DNA from: Bacillota bacterium
Lineage (GTDB): Bacteria > Bacillota > Clostridia > Acetivibrionales > JANLFN01
DNA length: 64,000 bases
Direction: 5' to 3'
Assembly (NCBI GenBank): GCA_023397675.1
Contig: JAEWTV010000031.1
Coordinates: 1-64,000 of the forward strand
Positions within the stretch are counted from its first letter, which is position 1, and the number at the start of each line of letters is the position of its first letter. This document shows, in pieces, positions 44,867-53,911 of the stretch. The translations under genes were made by a program, and so were the position numbers. Under the pieces are notes generated by a model. That model was not told the origin of the DNA and did no database searches. It saw only the letters and a program-made list of their open reading frames with translations.

Positions 44867-45821
44867 TGTTGGATCTGTAAGTACCAATCTTGTAGTTATT
44901 GATGAACATGACATATTAATAGAAAAACTTTACCTTAGGACAAGCGGACAGCCTATAAACGCCCTGATAAACGGATTAAAGCTTCTATCCGAAAAGCTTG
45001 GTGAAGATATAAACATCAGAGGCGTTGGTACAACGGGAAGCGGACGTCAATTGGCTTCCGTGATAACAGGTGCAGATATAGTAAAAAATGAAATTACAGC
45101 GCATGCTATTGCGGCACAGAAGGTTGTACCTGATGTAAGAACCATACTTGAGATAGGCGGGCAGGATTCAAAAATTATAATCCTTAAAAACGGAGTCGTC
45201 TATGATTTTGCAATGAACACTGTATGTGCTGCGGGAACAGGTTCTTTCCTGGACAGACAGGCAGCAAGGCTTGAAATACCTATCGAGCAGTTTGGAAGTT
45301 ATGCACTTAAGTCACAGTCTCCAGTAAGAATTGCCGGCAGATGTGCAGTTTTTGCTGAATCGGACATGATACACAAGCAGCAGACTGGGCATAGCACTGA
45401 GGACATTATAAGAGGCTTATGCGATGCGTTGGTAAGAAACTACCTCAATAACCTTGCCAAGGGAAAGGAGATTTCCGGACCGGTGGTATTTCAGGGCGGC
45501 GTTGCTGCCAATGTAGGAATAGTTGCAGCATTTGAAAATGCTCTGAACACCAAGATTATAATTCCCGAATATCATGACGTAATGGGAGCATTCGGTTCGG
45601 CACTCATAGCAAAGCAGAAAATGCAAAAAGGCGGGCTTACAAGGTTTTATGGTTTTGGAGCTTGCAAGCATGATTATAAAGCTAAAAGCAGGGAATGCGA
45701 AGGCTGCTCAAATTCCTGCGAGGTTATTGAAATCTATTATGATGATACTTTGATGGCATGTTGGGGAGACAGATGCGGTAAATGGAGCAATAAAACAAAT
45801 CAAATGGACTTAAGTAGTTAA
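44838..45821 (+). CDS. Acyl-CoA dehydratase activase (BadF/BadG/BcrA/BcrD family, HgdC-like)
   Basis: About 327 residues of the ASKHA ATPase family: FYLGIDVGSVSTNLVVID (phosphate loop), GVGTTGSGR, EIGGQDSKI, and the two cysteines that share a [4Fe-4S] cluster between subunits (NTVCAAGTGSFL and AGRCAVFAESDM). A C-terminal Cys-rich tail (CKHDY, CEGCSNSC, ACWGDRC) is typical of the stand-alone versions. HgdC uses ATP to drive an electron into a 2-hydroxyacyl-CoA dehydratase, but no dehydratase is near. ATG 44838 overlaps the upstream gene; the AAAGGAG site is somewhat distant. Confidence 0.85.
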   Translation: MGKTFYLGIDVGSVSTNLVVIDEHDILIEKLYLRTSGQPINALINGLKLLSEKLGEDINIRGVGTTGSGRQLASVITGADIVKNEITAHAIAAQKVVPDVRTILEIGGQDSKIIILKNGVVYDFAMNTVCAAGTGSFLDRQAARLEIPIEQFGSYALKSQSPVRIAGRCAVFAESDMIHKQQTGHSTEDIIRGLCDALVRNYLNNLAKGKEISGPVVFQGGVAANVGIVAAFENALNTKIIIPEYHDVMGAFGSALIAKQKMQKGGLTRFYGFGACKHDYKAKSRECEGCSNSCEVIEIYYDDTLMACWGDRCGKWSNKTNQMDLSS

Positions 45822-45844
45822 TTTTTAAAATTTTAATGTATTAA

Positions 45845-45883
45845 TTGACAACAATCCTGATTTTATATTAAAATTAGGATTGT
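45845..45883 (+). promoter_or_regulatory. Promoter of the GDT1-type exporter gene with a long palindrome
   Basis: TTGACA (45845-45850), an 18-bp spacer and TAAAAT (45869-45874). A near-perfect palindrome covers 45851-45883: arms ACAATCCT and AGGATTGT, inner arms ATTTT and AAAAT. It could be an operator, or the terminator hairpin of the upstream operon without a T-run. Confidence 0.55.
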
Positions 45884-46002
45884 TAAGAGGGAGTAGTTTA
45901 TAATACAAAGTCAACATACTGGCTAAACTGCCTGGCTTTGTAGCCAATTTTGGTAACGAGACTTTTAACATAGTCCTTATTGGATTATGTTAAAGGTCTT
46001 TT
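45882..46002 (+). ncRNA. yybP-ykoY manganese riboswitch with terminator platform
   Basis: The aptamer shows GGGAGTAG near the start, a CTGGCTTTGTAGCC arm and GGTAACGAGAC at the end, as in the yybP-ykoY class. P1 pairs GTTAAGAG (45882-45889) with CTTTTAAC (45962-45969). The same 3' strand is used by a terminator (AGACTTTTAACATA with TATGTTAAAGGTCT, then T6), so Mn2+ binding should favour P1 and read-through. The gene downstream is a predicted manganese exporter. Confidence 0.9.
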
Positions 46003-46032
46003 TTATTTCATTAAAACGAGAGGATGAAAACG

Positions 46033-46773
46033 ATGGATACTAATGTAGCCGCATTCCTGTTTGCTGTGGGAGCTGTAGTTCTCGCGGAAATGGGAGATAA
46101 GACGCAGCTTTTGGCAATGGCATTTGCAACAAAGTATAAGGCATCAAAGGTTATGATCGGGGTATTGATTGCAACTATTTTAAACCATGGGCTTGCAGTA
46201 TTGGTTGGAAACTATATTACTCATATCAGTTCAGCGCAGGCTTATATTCAGGGAATAGCTTCCTTGTCATTTATTCTTTTTGGTTTATGGACCATAAGAG
46301 GGGATAAGCTGGATGGAGAAGAAAACAGGGTAAGCAAATTCGGTCCTATAGTAACCGTCGGCATAGGATTTTTTATTGCGGAGATGGGGGATAAGACCCA
46401 GCTTGCAACTGTAGCACTTGCAGCTAAATTTCCTTCCAGCCCTTTGGGGATTCTTGCAGGGACTACTACAGGAATGCTTATCGCGGACGGAATTGGGATT
46501 ATTATAGGCGTAGTGCTGTGTAAAAGAATACCTGAAAGAATAGTTAAAATGGTTTCAGCATTTGTCTTTATGCTGTTTGGGTTTATAGGAGTATATCAGG
46601 TGGCAAATGAAAACCTTAATTTAAGTACCGGAATTTTGATAGCTTTGATGGCAGGTATAATCGCATTGACTTTGCTTGCTTCCTATCTGCTCATAAAAAA
46701 AGCAAAATTCAATAAAAGTTCAAATGACACAGTTGGACAATACTGTGCAACTAAGATTGATAATGAAGCATGA
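46033..46773 (+). CDS. TMEM165/GDT1 (UPF0016) family manganese exporter
   Basis: About 246 residues with six to seven membrane segments in two homologous halves. Each half carries the family motif E-x-G-D-K-T-Q (AEMGDKTQLLAMA near the start, AEMGDKTQLATVA in the middle). Members such as MneA export Mn2+ or Ca2+. ATG 46033 has GAGAGG nine bases upstream; ATG 46024 would touch that site. The Mn-sensing riboswitch directly upstream supports a manganese role. Confidence 0.92.
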   Translation: MDTNVAAFLFAVGAVVLAEMGDKTQLLAMAFATKYKASKVMIGVLIATILNHGLAVLVGNYITHISSAQAYIQGIASLSFILFGLWTIRGDKLDGEENRVSKFGPIVTVGIGFFIAEMGDKTQLATVALAAKFPSSPLGILAGTTTGMLIADGIGIIIGVVLCKRIPERIVKMVSAFVFMLFGFIGVYQVANENLNLSTGILIALMAGIIALTLLASYLLIKKAKFNKSSNDTVGQYCATKIDNEA

Positions 46774-46793
46774 TATTAAAGGTTATAAAATAA

Positions 46794-46822
46794 AGATAAA
46801 GCCCCTGAAAGGGGCTTTATCT
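46794..46822. terminator. Bidirectional terminator between the exporter gene and glgP
   Basis: A 13-bp stem AGATAAAGCCCCT with AGGGGCTTTATCT around GAA, shared by the two convergent genes. Confidence 0.85.
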
Positions 46823-46852
46823 GCTTATCATAATGTGATTTTTGTTTTTTCT

Positions 46853-49420
46853 TTATTGGACCACCCATCTGATAAGGCCCATCTCAAACTTATTTATCAA
46901 TTCGGGGTTATATGGCAGTACTCTTAAGGTATAACCATATTCGCCACCTTCAAACAGATTTATGCTGCTCTGATACTTATAAGTGCCTTCCCCAGTGCAT
47001 TCCACCATTGACATTTCTTCTATTTCAGCATTTTCAATTATATTATCCTTGCCTATTGTTCCAAAGTAAGTTTCTACCTTGACATCTGATGGCTGGATTG
47101 AACCGAGATATACTGATGCACTGACTGTAATAGGCTCACCTGAAACCGATTTAAGTCCCTTTAAAAGGTTTGAAGATTTATCAGCAAATATTTGTACACC
47201 TTGCCAGTTTTTCTCTATGCAGGCTTTCCACTCTGAAATATTATGTGCCAGAGCAAAGTTATCTGCTGAAAGTTTTTGTACCCTATCCATAAAAGGAATG
47301 TACATTTTGCCTGTATACTCCTGGACCATTCGATGAGTACTGTATTGCGGTGTTAGGGATCTTATGGATTCCTTCATTACCTTTATCCACTTAACAGGAA
47401 CACCATTTTCGTTTCTGTTGTAATACAAAGGAATAATTTGATTTTCAAGGGTATTATAGATTGATTCACTATCGGCGTTATCCTGGTAGTATTCATTACC
47501 GTAGAAAGTATCATCGCCGATAGACCAGCCGTTTTTGCCGTTATAGCCTTCACACCACCAACCGTCAAGTACGCTGAAATTGATGACTCCGTTTATGCAA
47601 ACCTTTTGTCCGCTGGTACCGCTTGCTTCAAGAGGTCTTCTGGGGTTATTAAGCCAAATATCTACACCCTGAACAAGATTACGGGCAACTGTCATATTAT
47701 AATTTTCTACAAGGACTACCTTCCCCTTAAAACCTTCCTGACGGGCAATTTCATTGATATTCTTTATTATTTCATGCGCAGGTCTGTCTGCAGGATGTGC
47801 CTTACCTGCAAATATTATCTGAACAGGCATGTTGGGGTTGTTTAGAATTTTTTGAATTCTTGCAACATTTCTGAAAATCAGGTTCGCTCTCTTATATGTT
47901 GCAAATCTTCTCGCAAAACCTATTGTAAGCGCATTTGGATCAAGAAGGCCGTCTACCTCTTTCTGATCATCGATTGATTCACCATTGAGGTATCTTTGTT
48001 CCTTAAGTCTATCACGAACAAAATTTATCATTTTGACTTTCAATTGACAATGCGCATTCCATAGCTCTTCATCAGGTATATTTTCAACAGCATCCCATAT
48101 TGACTTGTCGTAAAGTCTTTCTTCCCAGTCCGGAGCAAGGTACTTTGAATATAACATTTTAATGTTTGGGGAAAGCCACGTTAATGTATGTATCCCATTT
48201 GTAATATGACCGATTGGAACATCATCTTCAGGAATGTTCGGCCAAACATTATTGAAAATGTTGCGAGAAACCGCACCATGAAGCTCACTGACACCATTCT
48301 TTTTGCCGGCAATTGTCAAAGCAAGTACGGTCATGTTGAAATTCTGATTATCATTTATCTTGGCCCCAAGGTCAAGGAATTCATGACGGCTGATTCCAAT
48401 CTGGTTCCAATAGCTTCCAAAGTATTTATCCATCATATGAATTGGGAAAACATCGTTACCAGCTGGCACAGGCGTGTGGGTTGTAAATACTACTGATGAA
48501 GATGCTATTTCTTTGGCAACCCTGAAAGAAACTCCCTTTTCATGCATGTATTTTCGAATAAGCTCAAGACCAAGAAAAGCAGAGTGGCCTTCGTTCATAT
48601 GGTAAACAGTAGGCTTGATACCAAGTGCTTCCAAAGTTTTTAAGCCGCCCATTCCCAGGAAAATTTCCTGCTGAATGCGTGTTTCCTGATCACCGCCATA
48701 AAGTCTTGCAGTCAAAGCCCTATCTGACTCACTGTTTAGTTCTACATCTGTATCCATTAAAAACAACGATATTCTGCCTATTTTTACTTCCCATATAATG
48801 GCGTAGACTACTCTACCCGGAAGCTCTACGCTTATCATAGTCTGCTTTCCTTCACTATTAAGTGCAGGTTTTACTGGCAGCTGTGATACATTCAATTGTG
48901 GATAGTTTGTTTCCTGCCAGCCTTCATGATTTATACGCTGGTTAAAGTAACCCTGCTTGTAGAAGAGGCCGATTGCAGTAAATGGGATTCCAAGATCACT
49001 TGCTGCTTTGCAGTGGTCTCCCGAAAGAACGCCTAGGCCGCCTGAGTAAACAGGAAGCACTTCATTTAGGCCGTACTCTGCAGAAAAATATGCTACTGAC
49101 TGTTTGTTTGTGTCTCTATAAGTCCTGTTGAACCAGGTATCTGTGTTAGCTGTATAATTATCAAAAGCTGAGACAATCTTTTGATATTCATTCATAAAAC
49201 CAGCATCAGAAAGCTTTTCCTCAAGCTTTTTCTGGCTTACTTCCTGTAAAAATCTGACCGGGTTTTTGCCGACCTTTTCCCAAAGATTCAGATCTATACT
49301 TCTATAAAGATCAATAGCCTCTGAATTCCAAGACCACCATAAGTTGTAGGCAATATCCCTTAAACGTGACAACTTATCCGGCAAAACCGATGTTACTGTT
49401 ATTTTCCCAAGTAGATACAT
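46853..49420 (-). CDS. glgP: Alpha-glucan (glycogen/starch) phosphorylase
   Basis: 855 residues of the GT35 family. The N-terminal DUF3417-like part starts TSVLPDKLSRLRDIAYNLWW, the catalytic core carries FTTHTPVPAGND and RFATYKRA, and the pyridoxal-phosphate region reads EASGTSGQKV with DGWWCEGYN. It releases glucose 1-phosphate from storage glucans and resembles the shorter Thermotoga/clostridial maltodextrin phosphorylases. TTGGAGG precedes the ATG. A single gene; glycogen synthesis genes are not in view. Confidence 0.93.
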   Translation of the reverse strand: MYLLGKITVTSVLPDKLSRLRDIAYNLWWSWNSEAIDLYRSIDLNLWEKVGKNPVRFLQEVSQKKLEEKLSDAGFMNEYQKIVSAFDNYTANTDTWFNRTYRDTNKQSVAYFSAEYGLNEVLPVYSGGLGVLSGDHCKAASDLGIPFTAIGLFYKQGYFNQRINHEGWQETNYPQLNVSQLPVKPALNSEGKQTMISVELPGRVVYAIIWEVKIGRISLFLMDTDVELNSESDRALTARLYGGDQETRIQQEIFLGMGGLKTLEALGIKPTVYHMNEGHSAFLGLELIRKYMHEKGVSFRVAKEIASSSVVFTTHTPVPAGNDVFPIHMMDKYFGSYWNQIGISRHEFLDLGAKINDNQNFNMTVLALTIAGKKNGVSELHGAVSRNIFNNVWPNIPEDDVPIGHITNGIHTLTWLSPNIKMLYSKYLAPDWEERLYDKSIWDAVENIPDEELWNAHCQLKVKMINFVRDRLKEQRYLNGESIDDQKEVDGLLDPNALTIGFARRFATYKRANLIFRNVARIQKILNNPNMPVQIIFAGKAHPADRPAHEIIKNINEIARQEGFKGKVVLVENYNMTVARNLVQGVDIWLNNPRRPLEASGTSGQKVCINGVINFSVLDGWWCEGYNGKNGWSIGDDTFYGNEYYQDNADSESIYNTLENQIIPLYYNRNENGVPVKWIKVMKESIRSLTPQYSTHRMVQEYTGKMYIPFMDRVQKLSADNFALAHNISEWKACIEKNWQGVQIFADKSSNLLKGLKSVSGEPITVSASVYLGSIQPSDVKVETYFGTIGKDNIIENAEIEEMSMVECTGEGTYKYQSSINLFEGGEYGYTLRVLPYNPELINKFEMGLIRWVVQ

Positions 49421-49834
49421 AAATTACCTCCAATATAGTTCATAATTTAGTAGTGCTATAAAATAATTAATATTAAAAACAAAACTGAAATATTATAGTT
49501 AAAGCTTTTGAACTATAACATATACAATACAAATTTTTCTAACCTTCATAGAACAATATAATAGCATAATTATTCACACTTTGGTAGTGATTTAACATAC
49601 ATGTAAACATACCTCTTTATTTTTTCCTCAATAAAAAACAGATATACTATATTCCTAAATATTAAATTTTTTTTAATTTTTATATTTTAATGTTTCCATA
49701 ATCATTAAAATCAATTATTATTATATAAAATGGGCAGAAAAGTGTCATAAAGTTACTTTGCTGTGTGTAAAAGAAGTTTTAATATGATGGAGAATAGTAT
49801 ATTACATAAATCAGAAGAAAAGGGGGTACATATT
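49421..49834. other. AT-rich spacer between glgP and the NAGPA-like gene (414 bp)
   Basis: The divergent promoters of glgP and the glycosidase gene must lie here. The stretch is very AT-rich, with runs of A and T; I found no terminator, hairpin with a tail, riboswitch or small ORF with a ribosome site. Confidence 0.4.
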
Positions 49835-50878
49835 ATGGAGGAAAGTACACCAATAAAACGAAAAAGAGAAACCAAGAAACAAAAGCCTCCTTTATGGAAA
49901 AAGGTTTTGATATTTCTTGCCTTTGAATTTGTTTTTTCTGCAATAACAATGCCATTACTGGTCTTTTATGGACCGTTTGATAATTTGAAAAAAAATATTG
50001 TTGGTATGTCATGGAATACTCTTAATCATCAATGGATTGCTAAGTTGTTTATGTCAGACAGGGCCATATATAAACTGGTTAATACCGAGGCATCAATTGA
50101 ATCTGCAGAACTTGGAGAAGAAATGCAGGATTTGAAATTTACCAATACCAATGATAATAAAATCGAGGTTATGGATATTCAGGGCAGCTTAAGTGCTAAA
50201 CTGATGATTATACATAACCCTAAAAAACTACAGTTAATGTATTCCAGTAAGCTGCAAACAGATAAAAATTCAAATTCCAATGGTGTTGTTGCAGGTGAAA
50301 AAACAAGTGATATGGCTAAAAGAAACAAGGCTATAGGGGCTGTAAATGCTGGAGGCTTCAAGGATATTTCAGCGGGAGGTAATAACTGGACAGGAACGGG
50401 CGGATTGCCTATGGGTTTTATAATTCATAATGGGGAAGTAGTGTATAATGAGTATTCAGATTCCAGTAGACAGGATGCCATAGCATTTGATGACAGAGGA
50501 ATGCTTATTGTAGGTAAGCACTCTGTAAATGAATTAAAGGACAGAAATGTTAAAGAGGCTGTTAGCTTTGGACCAACACTTATTGTTAACAGTAAAAAGT
50601 CTTCTCTTCCATATTGGGGGCCTCAGCCTCGTACTGCAATCGGACAGAGGAAGGATGGGTCAGTACTTTTACTGGTGGTAGACGGAAGAAGTATTAAAAA
50701 CATGGGAGCTTCTCTTAATGATATTCAGGACATTCTATATAAATATGGTGCTGTAAATGCGGCTAACCTCGATGGTGGCTCATCAACTACGATGTATTAT
50801 AAAGGGAAGGTAATAAACAGGCCTTCGGATACACTCGGAGAAAGAACTGTGGCAACAGCATTCATTGTTTTGCCGTAA
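49835..50878 (+). CDS. Phosphodiester glycosidase (NAGPA-like, DUF2233) membrane protein
   Basis: About 347 residues. A basic head (KRKRETKKQK) and one transmembrane helix (VLIFLAFEFVFSAITMPLLV) anchor it; the catalytic domain is outside. The family core shows AVNAGGFKD, MGFIIHNGEVV, PRTAIGQRKDGSVLLLVVDG and ANLDGGSSTTMYY. Eukaryotic NAGPA removes N-acetylglucosamine from mannose 6-phosphate; bacterial relatives probably act on wall sugar phosphodiesters. ATG 49835 has GGGGG about ten bases upstream. An 18-bp gap separates it from the next gene, which is likely co-expressed. Confidence 0.87.
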   Translation: MEESTPIKRKRETKKQKPPLWKKVLIFLAFEFVFSAITMPLLVFYGPFDNLKKNIVGMSWNTLNHQWIAKLFMSDRAIYKLVNTEASIESAELGEEMQDLKFTNTNDNKIEVMDIQGSLSAKLMIIHNPKKLQLMYSSKLQTDKNSNSNGVVAGEKTSDMAKRNKAIGAVNAGGFKDISAGGNNWTGTGGLPMGFIIHNGEVVYNEYSDSSRQDAIAFDDRGMLIVGKHSVNELKDRNVKEAVSFGPTLIVNSKKSSLPYWGPQPRTAIGQRKDGSVLLLVVDGRSIKNMGASLNDIQDILYKYGAVNAANLDGGSSTTMYYKGKVINRPSDTLGERTVATAFIVLP

Positions 50879-50895
50879 AGGAAGGTAACTTATTA

Positions 50896-51951
50896 ATGAA
50901 AAGATCAGCTAAAATATATAGTTGGGTTATATTAGCAATATTCGTCCAAATAGTAATACTTTTCTATTTTAATAACTTTTACTTTAAAGACGGTATTGAT
51001 ATAACGGCTACTAACATTGATGTTGTCGATACTCCAAAGGAAGACAAGAGTATAACTATCCCTAAGGGTGCTACTGATATTAAAGTTTCTTATGATGGAA
51101 CTTTTGTTAGCTATTATCTTAGCAATAATATTGTAGTTTATGATGCTGCAAATAAAAAGGAAGCTAAAACACTTTTTGCGCCGGATAATAAGGAGTTTAC
51201 ATTTTATAAATGGCTGCCCGACAAAAATATGATAATTTATGCTGTTTGCCCGAAAAGCGGTACGTATGGAGAAATAAAAATATCCACTTATGATTTTGAT
51301 ATTCAGGAGGATCCGTTAAGGGATTACCCCGGAATGACCAATTTGCCAAAGGGAAGCAGAATTGAGAGTGTTGAACTGTCTCCACAGACAAATGTTGTTT
51401 ATTTTAAGGTTAAAACCAGCAGTACCAAGGCATCACTTTATAAGCTGGATGTAATGAACAACTTGAGTTTTGCAATGAGCATGGATATTGGTACTGTAAT
51501 AAAAGAAGCCAACTATGTTGAAAAAATAGTTTATCAGGACAGCAAGGGCAAAGTGTTTATCAGAGAGGGAGGAACAGGGAAATTGAAGCAGCTCTCTCTT
51601 AAAAACAAGGCCGCATTGTTGTCAATTGACTTGGAAGACAAGGTTTATGTAGGCGAATTGAGCAGTAACGGCTTGGTTGAAAAAGTATATTACGGCGGAA
51701 TAGGTACTGAATTTAAGAACTGGGATTCGGTTTCATTAAAAAAACCTGTAAAGCCTGAAGATATTTTTGTTACTGGAAATGGAGCGGTTTATGAGGTTGA
51801 TGAAACATCAAATACCTTGTTTGCAATAACAAACAGTAAGGACATCAAGTATAAAGGAAAGCTTACTACAATTTTAAATGATTATATTGTCTCATTGGAT
51901 GGCGACAAACTTAAACTAGAAGCTTTTAATGCCGATTCAATAAAAAATTAA
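50896..51951 (+). CDS. Membrane-anchored protein with beta-propeller-like repeats
   Basis: 351 residues. One N-terminal transmembrane segment (about 9-28: WVILAIFVQIVILFYFN) follows a basic start (KRSAKIY). The outer part has repeated strands of about 45 residues with WD40/YVTN-like spacing (IKVSYDGTFVSYYLSNNIV, YKWLPDKNMIIYAVC, VELSPQTNVVYFKV). I recognise no enzyme motif. Position directly behind the NAGPA-like gene suggests joint action on cell-surface polymers; not proven. Confidence 0.7.
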   Translation: MKRSAKIYSWVILAIFVQIVILFYFNNFYFKDGIDITATNIDVVDTPKEDKSITIPKGATDIKVSYDGTFVSYYLSNNIVVYDAANKKEAKTLFAPDNKEFTFYKWLPDKNMIIYAVCPKSGTYGEIKISTYDFDIQEDPLRDYPGMTNLPKGSRIESVELSPQTNVVYFKVKTSSTKASLYKLDVMNNLSFAMSMDIGTVIKEANYVEKIVYQDSKGKVFIREGGTGKLKQLSLKNKAALLSIDLEDKVYVGELSSNGLVEKVYYGGIGTEFKNWDSVSLKKPVKPEDIFVTGNGAVYEVDETSNTLFAITNSKDIKYKGKLTTILNDYIVSLDGDKLKLEAFNADSIKN

Positions 51952-52058
51952 TTTTAAATGTTTTTTATCAGTTGAAGGGTGGTATAAATATAATAATGAA
52001 GGATATATTTTTATTTATACCTTAGTTATTATTTTATGACATAACCAGGAGGCAAATT

Positions 52059-52388
52059 ATGGCTAGTGAAAAAATTATTAAGTTAACAAAAGGCAACTTT
52101 GAACAAGAAGTAGTTAATTCCGATAAACCTGTTTTTGTTGATTTTTGGGCCCAATGGTGCGGACCTTGCAGGGCAGTAGCTCCTATTGTAGATGAACTTG
52201 CAAATGATTATGACGGAAAAATCAAGGTCGCAAAGGTTAATGTCGATGAAGAAGGCGAACTTGCACAGAAATTCAGGGTAATGAGTATACCGACTTTAAT
52301 GGTGTTTAAAAGCGGAGAGGTTGCAGATAAAATCATAGGTGCAAGGCCGAAAGACGAGCTTGCAAGTGTAATTGAAAAGAATCTTTAA
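52059..52388 (+). CDS. trxA: Thioredoxin
   Basis: 109 residues with the WCGPC active site in FVDFWAQWCGPCRAVAP, then KVNVDEEGELAQKFRVMSIPTLMVFKSG with the cis-Pro. It keeps cytosolic thiols reduced and supplies electrons to reductases. CAGGAGG precedes the ATG. Monocistronic: a 107-bp spacer lies upstream and a terminator downstream. Confidence 0.96.
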   Translation: MASEKIIKLTKGNFEQEVVNSDKPVFVDFWAQWCGPCRAVAPIVDELANDYDGKIKVAKVNVDEEGELAQKFRVMSIPTLMVFKSGEVADKIIGARPKDELASVIEKNL

Positions 52389-52400
52389 TTACGGTATAAA

Positions 52401-52428
52401 AAAGAGCATTTAAAATGCTCTTTTTTTG
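52401..52428 (+). terminator. Intrinsic terminator after trxA
   Basis: AAAGAGCATTT and AAATGCTCTTT pair in a hairpin followed by a T7 run. Confidence 0.9.
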
Positions 52429-52561
52429 TTTTCTGAAAAGTATAAACGGGCAATAGTTTTTTTGTTGAAAAAAGAGGATTTTAAAAAATAACATTGAATA
52501 TATACTGGTAAATAAAAATTTGGAATCCCAGGTTTCCATATGTTTATCGGGAGGTATTTTA

Positions 52562-53005
52562 ATGGCTGGTGAGAAGCGTTTTAGAACCAAGTTCCTTGGA
52601 GGATTTAAAAAATCTGACGTAAATTCATATATAGAAAAAATGTTGGTTGAATTTGATGATAAACTTAAAAAGAAGGATGAAGAAATCAGTTCATTAAAGA
52701 GCGAACTCAGGGAAGCTAAATTTAAATATGATGAAATAGCTCAAAAAGCAGATGAAATCAATGAGGACAGAAGTAAAATTGCAAATGTTTTAATAAGGGC
52801 ACAGGAAAAAGCCGAGCTTATAATGGATGAGGCAAGGCAGCAGGCTACGGAAGAAAAGAAAAAACTTGATGTAATGCTGGAAGATGAAAAAGAAAAACTG
52901 GTAGATGCAAAGGAAGAACTCAGAGTACTTAAAGCTAATGTTACTGATACTCTCTCAAAATTTGAGCAGCAGCTTGATAACTTAATTGGTGACGATAACA
53001 AATAA
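52562..53005 (+). CDS. DivIVA-domain coiled-coil protein
   Basis: 147 residues. The N-terminal DivIVA-like lipid-binding head reads KRFRTKFLGGFKKSDVNSYI. The rest is an uninterrupted coiled coil of heptads rich in Glu and Lys (about residues 27-140). Relatives mark poles or division sites and recruit partners. ATG 52562 follows GGGAGG. Shorter than DivIVA proper, so it may be a paralogue rather than the main polar protein. Confidence 0.8.
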   Translation: MAGEKRFRTKFLGGFKKSDVNSYIEKMLVEFDDKLKKKDEEISSLKSELREAKFKYDEIAQKADEINEDRSKIANVLIRAQEKAELIMDEARQQATEEKKKLDVMLEDEKEKLVDAKEELRVLKANVTDTLSKFEQQLDNLIGDDNK

Positions 53006-53009
53006 TCTA

Positions 53010-53038
53010 TTGTAAACTTTGCTGAAATCTTATATAAT
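53010..53038 (+). promoter_or_regulatory. Promoter of the T-box operon
   Basis: TTGTAA (53010-53015), a 17-bp spacer and a consensus TATAAT (53033-53038), about 30 bp before Stem I of the T-box. Confidence 0.7.
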
Positions 53039-53057
53039 ATAAAGAATAATTAATATT

Positions 53058-53329
53058 TTAAAAGCGATGATTAAGAAGAGTATGCTTGGAACTTTTTAAG
53101 AGAGCCGGTGGATGGTGTGAAACGGCAGAGAACCTTGCAGAAAGCAGCTTATTGAGTTTCTCCTGAGAAATTGGTAATTACTTTTCCAAACTAAAGGATG
53201 ACGGGTGGTCCAACGTTATATGGACACAATGTAAATGCATTGAAACCAAGTTGATGCTCACAAGGCATAATTAGGGTGGTACCGCGGATTAACTCCTTCG
53301 TCCCTTCAAAAGGGATACAAGGGGTTTTT
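53058..53329 (+). ncRNA. T-box leader, specifier read as AGC (Ser)
   Basis: The canonical parts appear in order. AGTA (53079-53082) faces GAA-AGC-A (53140-53146) as the specifier loop, above which TGC and GG pair with CC and GCA. The AG bulge and apical loop read AGAGAGCCGGTGG; a TTTCTC/GAGAAA hairpin follows. The T-box AGGGTGGTACCGCGG lies at 53273-53287, then a terminator (CCTTcGTCCCTT with AAGGGATacAAGG, then T7). Uncharged tRNA-Ser would then stabilise the antiterminator. UUC/UUU (Phe) nearby is an alternative but lies in the separate hairpin. Confidence 0.85.
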
Positions 53330-53431
53330 TTATACACTAAAACAGGTTAAAGACTATATGAATTTGACACAATTGGTTAATACTATGATAGAACTTTGAA
53401 CATAAAAAATTATGAGAATGGAGTGATTCTA

Positions 53432-53911
53432 ATGGAAGAAATTTTGGAGATTTTAGCAGGTAATAACAGACTAACTAACGAGCAAATTGCTGTAATGTTA
53501 GGTAAGAGTATTAAAGAGGTCGAAGAAGCGATTAAGAACTATGAAAAGGAAAAAGTCATTGTAGGATACAGCACATTAATCAACTGGGAAAAGACAAGCA
53601 AAGAAGTTGTTACTGCTCTTATAGAAGTAAAAGTAACTCCTCAAAGAGGGGAGGGCTTTGATAAGGTTGCAGAAAGAATTTACAGGTTTCCTGAAGTTAA
53701 AGCTTGTTACCTGATGTCCGGGGGGTTTGACCTTACAGTAATTGTAGAGGGAAAAACAATGAAGGAGGTAGCGCTCTTTGTAGCAGAGAAACTGGCACCG
53801 CTTGAATCTGTATTAAGTACTGGAACACACTTTGTACTTAAGAGATACAAGGAAGAAGGAATCACCTTTGAAGAAAGAGAGAAGGATGATAGGGAGGCTG
53901 TAATATTATGA
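53432..53911 (+). CDS. Lrp/AsnC family regulator
   Basis: 159 residues. N-terminal helix-turn-helix NNRLTNEQIAVMLGKSIKEV; C-terminal RAM/AsnC ligand domain VTALIEVKVTPQRG, then VKACYLMSGGFDLTVIVEG. Such proteins bind amino acids and control amino-acid metabolism. ATG 53432 follows TGGAGTG. The stop overlaps the aminotransferase start (ATGA), and the pair is under the T-box leader, so it may fine-tune the same pathway. Confidence 0.9.
   Translation: MEEILEILAGNNRLTNEQIAVMLGKSIKEVEEAIKNYEKEKVIVGYSTLINWEKTSKEVVTALIEVKVTPQRGEGFDKVAERIYRFPEVKACYLMSGGFDLTVIVEGKTMKEVALFVAEKLAPLESVLSTGTHFVLKRYKEEGITFEEREKDDREAVIL

Noticed and set aside
49763..49834. Longer N-terminus for the NAGPA-like protein
   Set aside because: The upstream start lacks a ribosome site and precedes the normal basic head and membrane helix; GGGGG before 49835 supports the shorter form.
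53155..53173. UUC or UUU (Phe) as the T-box specifier
   Set aside because: These bases are in a TTTCTC/GAGAAA hairpin downstream of Stem I and lack the preceding GAA and facing AGTA; AGC fits the specifier loop better.
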